64,000 bases of DNA from positions 1 to 64,000 of the forward strand of contig JASBUF010000067.1 of the NCBI GenBank assembly GCA_030148085.1. The letters run 5' to 3'. Source of the stretch: Methylophaga sp. (GTDB lineage Bacteria; Pseudomonadota; Gammaproteobacteria; Nitrosococcales; Methylophagaceae). Below the pieces are notes generated by a model. That model saw only the letters and a program-made list of their open reading frames with translations. It was not told the DNA's origin and ran no database searches. Shown in pieces: positions 8,238 through 16,878 of this stretch (position 1 is the stretch's first letter; each line of letters begins with the position of its first letter). Both the position numbers and the translations under genes were made by a program.

Positions 8238-9746
8238 ATGGCATCGCGCAAACCGTTTTACCTGCTTGTAGGCTTGCTGATTCTCGCCGGCGCCAGTCTC
8301 AGCCTGCATCGTCACTACACCTATGACATCCCTTGGCTGCCCGGCGAAAAACGCCAAACCTGGTCTATCGAAGCTAAGGTAGAGTTTGAGGCCTCAGGTG
8401 GCGAAGTACTGGCTTCGTTGGCTATCCCCAACACCCAGCCGGGCTTTACCCAACTGAATCAACAAACTGCCAGCCCTGGCTATGGTCTGGCATTTACAGA
8501 ACGTAACAACGGTGGTCAACGTGCCGATTGGTCGATTCGCGAAGCCAGCGGTGAACAGGCTTTGTATTATCGTGTTGATATGCTGCTCGACCCTTACGCT
8601 GCGCCGCCCAGCCCAAGTCTGCCTCCGCCTTTAAAAGTCAGTATTGAAAAAGAGCCTTATGCCACCGCTGGCAATCAACTACTGGATCGCGCCCAGGAAC
8701 GTTCGTCTACGCCATATACTCTGGCGCGTGAGTTGATTCAGGAGTTTCAGGTTCAGTCTCAGAATGCCGAGTTGCTCGCTCAGCTTAAACCTCGTCTGAA
8801 CTGGGTGGTGCAACTGCTGCAGCAAGCAGGCGTACCAGCACGACAAGTCCATGCCCTGTTTCTGGAAGATGGTCGTCGTCGCCAGGAACTGATTGATTAT
8901 ATTCAAGTATTCGATGGCGAAGACTACCAGTTATTTCACCCTGAAACCGGTGAACAGGGTCGACCTGAAAATCTCTTGATGTGGGAATACCACTCCGGCC
9001 CGGTGCTGGAAGTCGTTGGTGGCAAACACTCGATGGTGACGTTCTCCATGATCGAGCAGGAGCAACCATTTGGTGTTGCGCTGAACCAGAAGTTTTCTGA
9101 GAATGAATTGCTGAACTTTTCACTCTATACCCTGCCACTTGAAGAACAGGCGCTGTTCAAAGGCATTTTGCTGATTCCGGTTGGTGTACTGGTGGTCGTG
9201 CTGTTGCGGATTCTGGTCGGGGTTAAGACTTCCGGTACTTTTATGCCGGTTTTGATCGCTTTGGCCTTTATTCAGACCAGTCTGATGACCGGGCTGATCG
9301 GCTTTTTGCTGATTGTCGGCATGGGGCTGTTGATTCGCTCTTATCTGTCCTACCTCAACCTGCTACTGGTCGCCCGAATATCCGCGGTCATCATTATGGT
9401 GATAGGCATGATCGCCCTGTTCTCCATCGTTGCCTATAAACTGGGGCTGACTGAAGGCATGAAAGTCACCTTCTTCCCGATGATTATTCTGGCCTGGACC
9501 ATTGAACGTATGTCTATCCTCTGGGAAGAGGAAGGTCCGCATCAGGTAGTGATTCAGGGTGGCGGCTCTTTGATGGTGGCGATTCTGGCTTATCTCGCCA
9601 TGAACAACGAACTGATTCGTCACCTGACATTCAACTTCCTCGGACTGCAGTTGCTGTTTATGGCCTTGGTGCTGATGGCCGGTAACTATACGGGCTATCG
9701 TCTGCTGGAACTGAAACGCTTCAAGCCGATGGTTGAGGAAAAATAA
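8238..9746 (+). CDS. Inactive transglutaminase fused to seven transmembrane helices
   Basis: The 502-residue protein has one N-terminal membrane helix (about residues 7-22), a periplasmic region of roughly 290 residues with the inactive-transglutaminase domain, then a cluster of about seven membrane helices from residue 310. No cysteine occurs anywhere in the protein, so the Cys-His-Asp triad of active transglutaminases cannot exist, matching the family description. A GGAAG ribosome-binding site precedes the ATG. Its stop overlaps the start of the ATP-grasp gene (TAATG). A receptor or scaffold role for a peptide or modified protein is an inference. Confidence 0.85.
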   Translation: MASRKPFYLLVGLLILAGASLSLHRHYTYDIPWLPGEKRQTWSIEAKVEFEASGGEVLASLAIPNTQPGFTQLNQQTASPGYGLAFTERNNGGQRADWSIREASGEQALYYRVDMLLDPYAAPPSPSLPPPLKVSIEKEPYATAGNQLLDRAQERSSTPYTLARELIQEFQVQSQNAELLAQLKPRLNWVVQLLQQAGVPARQVHALFLEDGRRRQELIDYIQVFDGEDYQLFHPETGEQGRPENLLMWEYHSGPVLEVVGGKHSMVTFSMIEQEQPFGVALNQKFSENELLNFSLYTLPLEEQALFKGILLIPVGVLVVVLLRILVGVKTSGTFMPVLIALAFIQTSLMTGLIGFLLIVGMGLLIRSYLSYLNLLLVARISAVIIMVIGMIALFSIVAYKLGLTEGMKVTFFPMIILAWTIERMSILWEEEGPHQVVIQGGGSLMVAILAYLAMNNELIRHLTFNFLGLQLLFMALVLMAGNYTGYRLLELKRFKPMVEEK

Positions 9747-10738
9747 TGAGCGGTCCGCTGTTTAACTGGATCAAAGAAATCCGCGATCGTTACGCGCATC
9801 CGGGTAAGCTGGCGAAAAAAGGCGTGCTCGGTATGAACCGCCGTAATATTTCCTATATCAGCCGCTATAATCCGCGTCATCTGTACCCACTGGTCGATGA
9901 CAAGCTGCAAACCAAACAAATGGTGCTTGAAGCTGGTGTCACCGCGCCGGATCTCATCGGTGTGATTCGTGAACAGCATGAAGTAAAGGATCTGGCCAAG
10001 CTGATCGACGGCGTTCATGGCTTCTGCATCAAACCGGCACATGGTAGTGGCGGCAAAGGCATTCTGGTTATTACCCGCAACGATGATGATGGCTATCACA
10101 AAACCAACGGTCAATTAGCCAATCTGGGTGATTTGGAACGCCACGTTTCCAATATTCTGGCCGGCCTGTTCTCTCTGGGTGGCAAAGCCGATGTGGCCAT
10201 TATTGAAAGTCTGATCGAATTTGATGACTGCTTCACCGGTTACACCTATGAAGGCGTGCCTGATACCCGGGTTATCGTATTCAAGGGCTTCCCGGTGATG
10301 GCAATGATGCGCTTGTCGACCTCCGACTCCAACGGTAAAGCCAATCTGCACCAGGGTGCGGTCGGTGTCGGCCTGGATATTGGCGATGGCTCTGCTTTAC
10401 GTGCCGTGCAGTTCGACCGTCCTGTGCTGTTGCATCCGGATACCGGTACTAACCTTTACACGTTAAAAGTACCGCACTGGGAACAGCTACTGATGCTGTC
10501 TGCCTCCTGTTATGAAATGTCCGGTCTGGGGTATCTGGGTACGGACATGGTACTTGACAGGCAGAAAGGTCCGATGCTGCTTGAACTCAATGCTCGCCCC
10601 GGCCTGAGTATTCAGGTGGCCAATGGCGAAGGGCTGGTGCCTCGTCTGCGCCAAATTGAAGCATTGGGCAATAAGCATAAAATGACGGTAGCACAGCGTG
10701 TCGCTTATGCTCGTGAACATTTCTCGCGTAAGGGCTGA
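9746..10738 (+). CDS. Alpha-L-glutamate ligase-like ATP-grasp protein
   Basis: This 330-residue cytosolic protein shows the ATP-grasp pattern: a glycine-rich loop KPAHGSGGKGILVI near residues 93-106, an acidic strand ending DVAIIESLIEF, DTRVIVFKGFPV, and the metal-binding ELNARPG near residues 275-281. Relatives of RimK ligate amino acids to a carboxylate using ATP. The substrate is not known from sequence. It starts on the stop codon of the membrane gene upstream, so the two are translationally coupled, and the retropepsin-like lipoprotein lies just before them. Confidence 0.86.
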   Translation: MSGPLFNWIKEIRDRYAHPGKLAKKGVLGMNRRNISYISRYNPRHLYPLVDDKLQTKQMVLEAGVTAPDLIGVIREQHEVKDLAKLIDGVHGFCIKPAHGSGGKGILVITRNDDDGYHKTNGQLANLGDLERHVSNILAGLFSLGGKADVAIIESLIEFDDCFTGYTYEGVPDTRVIVFKGFPVMAMMRLSTSDSNGKANLHQGAVGVGLDIGDGSALRAVQFDRPVLLHPDTGTNLYTLKVPHWEQLLMLSASCYEMSGLGYLGTDMVLDRQKGPMLLELNARPGLSIQVANGEGLVPRLRQIEALGNKHKMTVAQRVAYAREHFSRKG

Positions 10739-10780
10739 TAACACAAGTATCTCAACTTCGTCATAAATCAGGAGCCGGTC

Positions 10781-11500
10781 ATGCAGAATACAGGACGTTT
10801 CAATGCCTTGGTGCTTGGTCTGAGTCTATTTCTCGGACTAAGTGTATTAGGCTGGCTGCTGGCGCATGCTGCCATCAGCGTTAAGGAATATGAGCGCACC
10901 GTGACCGTAAAAGGTCTGGCTGAACAGGAGTTTATGGCCGATGTCGTAATCTGGCCGATTGCCTTTACCCTCGCCAATAACAACCTGTCTGTGCTTTATC
11001 AGGAACTTGAAGCCAATACCAAGACGATTACCGCGTTTCTTAGCCAGCATGGCATTGCCGATGATGATATCAGCGTTGCGACACCGGCCATTACCGATAA
11101 ATCTGCCCAACAATACAGCGGCCCATCAGGCGCCGAATTCCGTTACACCGCCATGCAAACCGTCACCGTCTATTCCACGGCTATAGATAAGGTCCGCGAT
11201 GTGATGAACCGCCTGTCCGAACTCGGCCAGCAAGGCATTGTGATTAGCGGTAATAACTATCAGTCACAGACCGAATACCTGTTCACCCGCCTCAATGACG
11301 TCAAACCAGCGATGATAGAAGAAGCCACGCGCAATGCGCGCGGAGTCGCTGACAAGTTTGCTCAGGACTCGGAGAGCAGTCTCGGTAAAATCCGCAAAGC
11401 CACACAGGGTCAGTTCAGTATCAGTCCGCGTGATAACAACAACCCACACATCAAAAAGGTACGGGTGGTATCGACCATCGAATACTATCTGTCGGACTGA
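10781..11500 (+). CDS. SIMPL-domain (DUF541) exported protein
   Basis: A hydrophobic N-terminal segment (about residues 10-30) acts as a signal or anchor. The body has the features of the SIMPL/DUF541 family: an early VTVKGLAEQEF strand, FTLANNN in place of a conserved core strand, and a C-terminal RNARGVADKFAQ helix followed by a strand ending YYLSD. The molecular function of the family is poorly defined; periplasmic or outer-membrane association is usual. It lies 42 bases after the ATP-grasp gene and its stop overlaps the next start (TGATG). Confidence 0.8.
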   Translation: MQNTGRFNALVLGLSLFLGLSVLGWLLAHAAISVKEYERTVTVKGLAEQEFMADVVIWPIAFTLANNNLSVLYQELEANTKTITAFLSQHGIADDDISVATPAITDKSAQQYSGPSGAEFRYTAMQTVTVYSTAIDKVRDVMNRLSELGQQGIVISGNNYQSQTEYLFTRLNDVKPAMIEEATRNARGVADKFAQDSESSLGKIRKATQGQFSISPRDNNNPHIKKVRVVSTIEYYLSD

Positions 11501-12561
11501 TGATCTCGCCTAAGCACGGCATCAAGGGACGGGGTACCGCAGACAATCAGGATAGTCGCTACAGCGAATTTCAGCGTGAAGCGCTGGATGATGGCTGGTT
11601 CAAGAACGAGGATAGCCCGGCACTTCGCACCGAAGTCAGTCTTGAAACTCCGCGGCGCATCATTACCCATAACCAATCACCCGATCTGCCATTCAGTCAG
11701 TCCATTAATGCCTACCAGGGCTGCGAACATGGCTGCCCATATTGCTTTGCCCGCCCGACGCACGCCTACCTCGGCTTATCGCCCGGTCTGGATTTTGAAA
11801 CCAAACTTACCGCCAAACCTGACGCGGCCCGACTACTAAAAAAAGAATTACAGGCAAAAAACTACGTCTGCTCCCCCATTGCTTTAGGCACCAATACCGA
11901 CCCTTATCAGCCTGTTGAGCGACAGTATCAAATCACCCGTGAGATTCTTGAGGTACTGGAACAACACCAGCACCCCTGCACTATCGTTACCAAGTCCGCG
12001 TTAATTGAACGTGATATTGATATTCTCCGCCGACTGGCTGAAAAGCAGCTGGTACAGGTAAACCTGTCGGTGACCACACTCGATAAAACGCTGGCACGCA
12101 AGCTGGAACCGCGGGCCAGCAGCCCACAGCGTCGTCTACAGGCTATCGAAACCTTAAGCGAGGCAGGCATTCCAGTCAGCGTACTCATTGCCCCGGTGAT
12201 TCCGGTGCTAACCGATACCGAACTTGAAGACATCATGCGGGCCTCTGCTGATGCAGGGGCACTATCCGCTGGCTATATTCTGCTGAGACTGCCGCTTGAG
12301 GTTAGCGATTTATTCGAAGACTGGCTACAGACTCATTACCCGGATATGGCTGAACATGTCATGCAGCGTGTTCGTGATTCAAGAGACGGTAAAACCAATG
12401 ATCCACGTTTTGGTCATCGGCTCAGTGGGCATGGCTTTTATGCTGATATGATTCAGCAGCGCTTTCGTATCGCCATGAAAAAGCTGGGGCTCAATCAACG
12501 CAGTCAGCCCCTGAACTGTGCGCTTTTTGATCCTTACCCAGAACAGATGAGTTTGTTTTAA
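11500..12561 (+). CDS. PA0069-family radical SAM protein
   Basis: The 353-residue protein has a radical SAM cluster motif CEHGCPYC (C-x3-C-x2-C) near residue 75, followed by FARPTH, SPGLDFETKL, LGTNTDPYQP and VTTLD, all typical of the PA0069/Rv2578c group related to spore photoproduct lyase. The reaction is not established. The ATG shares bases with the TGA of the SIMPL gene, so the two are probably translated together; whether the functions are linked is unknown. Confidence 0.85.
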   Translation: MISPKHGIKGRGTADNQDSRYSEFQREALDDGWFKNEDSPALRTEVSLETPRRIITHNQSPDLPFSQSINAYQGCEHGCPYCFARPTHAYLGLSPGLDFETKLTAKPDAARLLKKELQAKNYVCSPIALGTNTDPYQPVERQYQITREILEVLEQHQHPCTIVTKSALIERDIDILRRLAEKQLVQVNLSVTTLDKTLARKLEPRASSPQRRLQAIETLSEAGIPVSVLIAPVIPVLTDTELEDIMRASADAGALSAGYILLRLPLEVSDLFEDWLQTHYPDMAEHVMQRVRDSRDGKTNDPRFGHRLSGHGFYADMIQQRFRIAMKKLGLNQRSQPLNCALFDPYPEQMSLF

Positions 12562-12692
12562 TGGCTTGGGATTAAATTACGTCGGTCAACTGTTCGAAAA
12601 TATCCAAATTGATAGTCGGGAGCTGTAGTATCTCCATTCATCTCAGTCACTTTCGCAGTATTATTGAATTATTCAAACATTTAATAGAGTTT

Positions 12693-12902
12693 ATGCATGG
12701 ACGCAAAACATATTTCAAAAGCCAATCCTCTTGGCCTTTTATTCAAATTACCTTCCTTTTTGCAATTTATGCTTCACTGATAGCACTCTATTTTCATAAC
12801 TTTATACCTGAGCCAGCTACCAGAGCTTTTGCGGCGCGAGTTTCTTTATATTTTTCTATCTGTTTTTCAATTTCTTTATTTTATCTTTTATCAATAATTT
12901 GA
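12693..12902 (+). CDS. Hypothetical two-helix membrane protein, AT-rich
   Basis: The frame is open from a TTG at 12609, but ATG 12693 is the first ATG and gives a 69-residue product with two hydrophobic stretches (about 17-34 and 49-69), the second running to the C terminus. I recognise no family. The stop codon overlaps the next ATG (TGATG), which supports a real two-gene unit. Base composition drops sharply: I count 14 G+C in 12661-12720 and 8 G+C in 12841-12900, far below the neighbours, suggesting recent acquisition. Confidence 0.5.
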   Translation: MHGRKTYFKSQSSWPFIQITFLFAIYASLIALYFHNFIPEPATRAFAARVSLYFSICFSISLFYLLSII

Positions 12903-13408
12903 TGCCCAACCCCACGTGGAAGCAACAGTCCAAGTTTACTAAGCTTGTGTTGATGCTGTTCTCTGTGCCTCTGTATTATTTTTTTGCCTGGATTAGCTTG
13001 GCATTTTTCCTGCCGCTTGTTTACACAAGCATGACTGGGGAAACAAAAACCATAAATGAGGTCGTCAGTAGAGAATATGTGGATTCCAGAAAGTCCTGCG
13101 ACTACAGACTGAAATTCGAGACCGTTGATACCCCCATGTTTCATTTTTGTCTACGTCCTGAAATTTATGCTCAGATGGGTCAAGGTGAATATGCAGTTGT
13201 CACCACCATCAAGCAATCCGAATTTGGGCATTACATCAAAAGTGTCAGATTTGTCGAAAGCGACATCAAGTCTGTTGTAGTCAATCAGAGAAATATACAA
13301 AATCAGGTGATTCTAGTTTTAATTCTTGTTCTAACAGCAACGCTTGCTTTTACATTGCTGAAGCATTATCAGAAAAAGCTGCGCTCTAAAAGCAGTAGGT
13401 TGGATTAA
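12902..13408 (+). CDS. Hypothetical protein with two membrane helices and an exported middle domain
   Basis: The start is the ATG overlapping the previous stop. The 168-residue protein has a helix near residues 16-41, a soluble middle of about 90 residues containing three cysteines (SCDYRL and HFCLRPE), and a second helix near residues 133-153 with a basic tail. Topology suggests that the middle is periplasmic. No family is recognised. With the preceding gene it forms an AT-rich island between a radical SAM gene and an oxidoreductase of normal composition. Confidence 0.55.
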   Translation: MPNPTWKQQSKFTKLVLMLFSVPLYYFFAWISLAFFLPLVYTSMTGETKTINEVVSREYVDSRKSCDYRLKFETVDTPMFHFCLRPEIYAQMGQGEYAVVTTIKQSEFGHYIKSVRFVESDIKSVVVNQRNIQNQVILVLILVLTATLAFTLLKHYQKKLRSKSSRLD

Positions 13409-13465
13409 GCAATAAAAGCAACACACTAACTAGCTTCAAGTCTTGGCTATTGTTCTATCCAACCT

Positions 13466-14488
13466 TCAAAAGACTTGTTTTGAGCTAATCTTGATAGTTT
13501 TCCTTTCATGTACGGATTGCAGTGCCGCATTGATTGCCACACAGTTACCGCGGGCATCAGCCAAACTCAGTCTTGGTGATTTGCCATTGAGAACACAGTC
13601 GGAAAAGTGTTCGATTTCCAGATTGAAATGGTTGGCCGCAGATATGGCGACGGTTTCCTGCACACCTTCGTCAGTCCAGTAGCTGATAAGCGCCTGTTCG
13701 TCTTCGGGTTGCCAGACGGTATGACAGGTAACGCCGCCTAAAGTACCGATAATCTCATAGACACTGCGGCGGGCATGCTCAAAGCTCATTTCAAACTGCG
13801 CGTAGCGTCCGTCACCAAAATCAAACATCCCTGCCAGACTGACATCAGCGCCATGTTCATTCAGCTTCGCCATCGCGGTCGCTGAAACAGGTTCGCAATC
13901 AAACCAATGCCGTGCCGTGTGCACCGCATAGGGGCCAATATCCCACATCGCGCCGCCACCATGATTAAAGTCACGATTAATGCGGTACTGTCGTGCCGGT
14001 TTCATTGGAAAGGCAAAGGAAGTTTTAACTGTGCGTACGTCACCAATTTTGCCCGACTCAATCAGTTCCTGAACAAAGTCATGTTGTGGATGGAAGCGGT
14101 ACATAAAGCCTTCCATCACCGTCACATTATTCGCCTTAGCCGCTGCTGCAATGGCATCAATATCCGCCACCGTCAGTGCCATCGGTTTTTCAATCAATAC
14201 ATGTTTGCCGTGATTGATGGCTTTCAACGCCCACTCGGCATGTTCTTCATTGGCCATGGGCAGATAGACGGCATCAATATCATCGCGTTGCAACAAGGCA
14301 TCCGGATCATCCAGTGCAACAGCATCCGTCTCGCTCGGTGCATATTTGTTCAGGGTTTCAGCCGCCGCGCCAGGACGACGGCTGGCTATCGCGACCAACT
14401 TGGCATTGGGCGCTGCCACGATGGCTGGCATCAATTTGTCATTGACGCGGGCCGCCCCCAGAATTCCCCAACGTAATTGTTCAGCCAT
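13466..14488 (-). CDS. Gfo/Idh/MocA family NAD(P)-dependent oxidoreductase
   Basis: The N-terminal Rossmann fold has RWGILGAARV (residues 6-15), followed by DAVYLPMANEEH and the hallmark EKPMAL near residue 100, where the lysine is the family's catalytic residue. The C-terminal domain has MWDIGPYAVHTARHWF with the usual conserved histidine. Members oxidise or reduce sugar- or polyol-type substrates, but the substrate here cannot be read from sequence. The gene stands alone, convergent with the AT-rich pair and divergent from the peroxiredoxin gene. Confidence 0.88.
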   Translation of the reverse strand: MAEQLRWGILGAARVNDKLMPAIVAAPNAKLVAIASRRPGAAAETLNKYAPSETDAVALDDPDALLQRDDIDAVYLPMANEEHAEWALKAINHGKHVLIEKPMALTVADIDAIAAAAKANNVTVMEGFMYRFHPQHDFVQELIESGKIGDVRTVKTSFAFPMKPARQYRINRDFNHGGGAMWDIGPYAVHTARHWFDCEPVSATAMAKLNEHGADVSLAGMFDFGDGRYAQFEMSFEHARRSVYEIIGTLGGVTCHTVWQPEDEQALISYWTDEGVQETVAISAANHFNLEIEHFSDCVLNGKSPRLSLADARGNCVAINAALQSVHERKTIKISSKQVF

Positions 14489-14638
14489 AAGTTCGTTCCT
14501 TCTTTTGTTCTGTCGTGCTCGTCATGATAACGACTGGTCTTTAGAAAACCAAACAGCGATTACACTCCACATATATTTAACTGCAACAGCCGTATGCTAA
14601 GCTGCATGATCTAACAAACAGCACGACAAGGAGAAACT

Positions 14639-15151
14639 ATGACTATTGAAGTTGGACAATGCTTGCCCGCAGGTAACTTGAGTGAAAGCACCGGTTTTGA
14701 AGCGGATAATGGCTGCCCACTCAAGCCCGAGGCAAAAGATGTGATCGCGATGGCTAAGGGTAAAACCATCGTTGTTTTCGGTGTCCCTGGTGCCTATACC
14801 CCACTCTGCTCAGCTGAACACCTGCCCGGTTTTGTGAAATTCGCTGATGAGATCAAAGCCGCAGGCGCAGATGAAATCTGGTGTATGGCCGTCAATGATG
14901 GCTTTGTGATGGCCTCATGGGGTCGTGACAATAACGTCGATGGCAAAGTACGCATGATGGCCGATGGCAGTGCGGAATACACTAAGGCGCTGGGGCTGGA
15001 TCGTGACCTGACCGGAGGTGGCATGGGTATTCGTTGCTACCGTTTTGCCATGATCGTTAAAGATGGCGTTGTCAGTTATATCGGTGTGGAAGGTTCTGGT
15101 GAGTTTGGCAAATCCAAGGCCGAAACCATCCTGAAAGAATTGAAGAAATAA
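14639..15151 (+). CDS. Peroxiredoxin (Prx5 type)
   Basis: This 170-residue thiol peroxidase reduces hydrogen and alkyl peroxides. The catalytic site is VPGAYTPLCSAEHLPGF, with the peroxidatic cysteine at residue 57 preceded by the conserved Pro and Thr; RCYRFAMIVKDG supplies the strand usually carrying the catalytic arginine. Further cysteines at about 8, 26, 81 and 131 leave the resolving thiol unclear. An AAGGAG ribosome-binding site precedes the ATG. It is a single-gene unit ended by a hairpin shared with convergent rpiA. Confidence 0.93.
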   Translation: MTIEVGQCLPAGNLSESTGFEADNGCPLKPEAKDVIAMAKGKTIVVFGVPGAYTPLCSAEHLPGFVKFADEIKAAGADEIWCMAVNDGFVMASWGRDNNVDGKVRMMADGSAEYTKALGLDRDLTGGGMGIRCYRFAMIVKDGVVSYIGVEGSGEFGKSKAETILKELKK

Positions 15152-15162
15152 ACACAAACAGT

Positions 15163-15188
15163 TTGGGAGCGAAGTATTTCGCTCCCAA
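15163..15188. terminator. Bidirectional hairpin between peroxiredoxin and rpiA
   Basis: A perfect 11-base stem (TTGGGAGCGAA / TTCGCTCCCAA) with loop GTAT lies between the stops of two convergent genes. Neither side has a strong T tract, so termination efficiency is uncertain, but position and symmetry fit a shared terminator. Confidence 0.65.
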
Positions 15189-15196
15189 CGCTATTT

Positions 15197-15889
15197 CTAG
15201 CGCCAGTGTTCCTCAACTTCCTGCTCACCACCAATAAATACAGCCGTTGCCAGCTCACTAAAGATTCCGTGCTCGACAATGCCGGGAATGGTTTCCAGCA
15301 CCATGGTCAGTTCCAGACTGTCGATATGATTGAATTCCATATCCAACACTAGCGAACCATGTGCTGTCACCGCCACATTATCCTTACCTGAGTTCAAGCG
15401 TAATTCGCCTGTACCACCACGTTGCTTTAGTTGTGCCAATACCAGTTTCCATGCCTCGGGCATCACTTCTATAGGAATCGGAAATTTCTGACCGATATGA
15501 TCGACCAGCTTGCTTTCATCGACCAACACATAGAATTGGTCGGCAGCCGATGCCAGTAACTTTTCCCTGACCAGATCCTGACCACGGCCTTTCAGCAACG
15601 TCAGATCAGGGGTGACTTCATCAGCACCATCAACATACATATCAAGTCCGTCCAGCGAGTCGATAGAGACCACCGGCAGCCCCGCCTGTTTCGCCTTCAC
15701 GGCACTGATGACCGAGCTGCTGACAGTGGTGATATTCAGTTTTTCCGTTCGCTGACGTTTGGCGAGCGCCTCAATAAACAGATTCGCCGTTGAGCCAGTG
15801 CCTAGTCCCACCACCATATTGGCTTCAACTAGATTGGCAACATGGACGGCAACACGTTGTTTGGGATTCATCGCATTCTCTGCTGTCAT
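15197..15889 (-). CDS. rpiA: Ribose-5-phosphate isomerase A
   Basis: RpiA interconverts ribose-5-phosphate and ribulose-5-phosphate in the pentose phosphate pathway and, in methylotrophs, in formaldehyde-assimilating sugar-phosphate cycles. The sequence has GLGTGSTAN, MYVDGADEV with the catalytic-site aspartates, LLKGRGQDLVREK and the usual C-terminal VVEHG-like IVEHGIF. The start is ATG 15889, placed directly after an AAGGAGG ribosome-binding site, rather than the ATG 24 bases upstream. It is divergent from the fructosamine kinase gene. Confidence 0.96.
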   Translation of the reverse strand: MTAENAMNPKQRVAVHVANLVEANMVVGLGTGSTANLFIEALAKRQRTEKLNITTVSSSVISAVKAKQAGLPVVSIDSLDGLDMYVDGADEVTPDLTLLKGRGQDLVREKLLASAADQFYVLVDESKLVDHIGQKFPIPIEVMPEAWKLVLAQLKQRGGTGELRLNSGKDNVAVTAHGSLVLDMEFNHIDSLELTMVLETIPGIVEHGIFSELATAVFIGGEQEVEEHWR

Positions 15890-15985
15890 TGACAACCTCC
15901 TTGCGCTTGGCAAAATGTATGCTCAGCTTAACACTCGGGCCAGCGATGTCCAGCCGCCCACCATTCACAATAACAGGACACCATC

Positions 15986-16867
15986 ATGGCACAGTTTGCG
16001 AGCATCATCAGCGATATTGAAGCAGCTACCGGTCACTCACTGCAACAGGCCGAGATCACCAGTATCGGTGGCGGCTGCATTAACTCTGCATTCCGGCTGG
16101 ATAACGGCAAAGAACAGTACTTCGTCAAGGTAAACAGCCCCAACCTGAGCGCCATGTTTGAAGCAGAAGCACACGGGCTGCAGGAAATGAAAGCCACCGA
16201 TTCAGTACGTATTCCGGATGTCATCAGCTATGGTGTCGCCGATGGTCACAGCTATCTGGCACTGGAATACATTCCACTTGGCAGCCTCCGCGGTCAGGCA
16301 GCTGCACTTTTGGGGCAACAGTTAGCTCAAATGCATAAAGTGAAACAGCCCTATTTTGGCTGGCATAGGGACAACACCATCGGAAGTACCCCTCAAATTA
16401 ATGAGCGCCATCACAACTGGTTGGAGTTCTGGCAGCAGGAACGACTCGGTCAGCAATTACAGTTTGCTGCCAGAAACGGCTTTGGCGGACGCTTGCAGAG
16501 CCAGGGCGAAAAACTGGTACAGAATCTCGGTGCTTTGCTCGACGGCTACTCGCCCCAACCCGCCTTATTGCATGGTGACTTATGGGGCGGTAACGCTGCC
16601 GCTGATGACAGGGGTAATCCAGTCATTTTTGACCCGGCCTGTTATTACGGTGACCGCGAAGCTGATCTGGCAATGACGGAACTGTTCGGTGGTTTCGGCC
16701 ATGACTTTTTTGCTGCCTACCAGACTGAATATCCAGTCGATAACGGCTACCCAACTCGAAAAACACTCTATAATCTTTACCACATTCTCAATCATCTCAA
16801 CCTGTTCGGCGGTGGCTATCTAGGTCAGGCTGAATCGATGATTGATCGTTTACTGGCACAGATCTAG
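15986..16867 (+). CDS. Fructosamine/ribulosamine 3-kinase family protein
   Basis: FN3K-family enzymes phosphorylate sugar residues bound to protein amines, which then detach spontaneously, repairing glycated protein. The 293-residue protein has the aminoglycoside-kinase-like fold: GGGCINSAF near residue 28, FVKVNS with the ATP-binding lysine, LALEYIPLG, the catalytic LLHGDLWGGN near residue 195 and the metal-binding FDPACYYGDREADLAM. It is followed after 11 bases by a low-molecular-weight phosphatase and is divergent from rpiA, a suggestive neighbourhood. Confidence 0.9.
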   Translation: MAQFASIISDIEAATGHSLQQAEITSIGGGCINSAFRLDNGKEQYFVKVNSPNLSAMFEAEAHGLQEMKATDSVRIPDVISYGVADGHSYLALEYIPLGSLRGQAAALLGQQLAQMHKVKQPYFGWHRDNTIGSTPQINERHHNWLEFWQQERLGQQLQFAARNGFGGRLQSQGEKLVQNLGALLDGYSPQPALLHGDLWGGNAAADDRGNPVIFDPACYYGDREADLAMTELFGGFGHDFFAAYQTEYPVDNGYPTRKTLYNLYHILNHLNLFGGGYLGQAESMIDRLLAQI

Positions 16868-16878
16868 AAAGAGGAAAC

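Noticed and set aside
13907-14476. A 189-codon open frame on the plus strand inside the Gfo/Idh/MocA gene
   Set aside because: The minus-strand frame has clear Rossmann and EKP motifs, whereas this one has no support.
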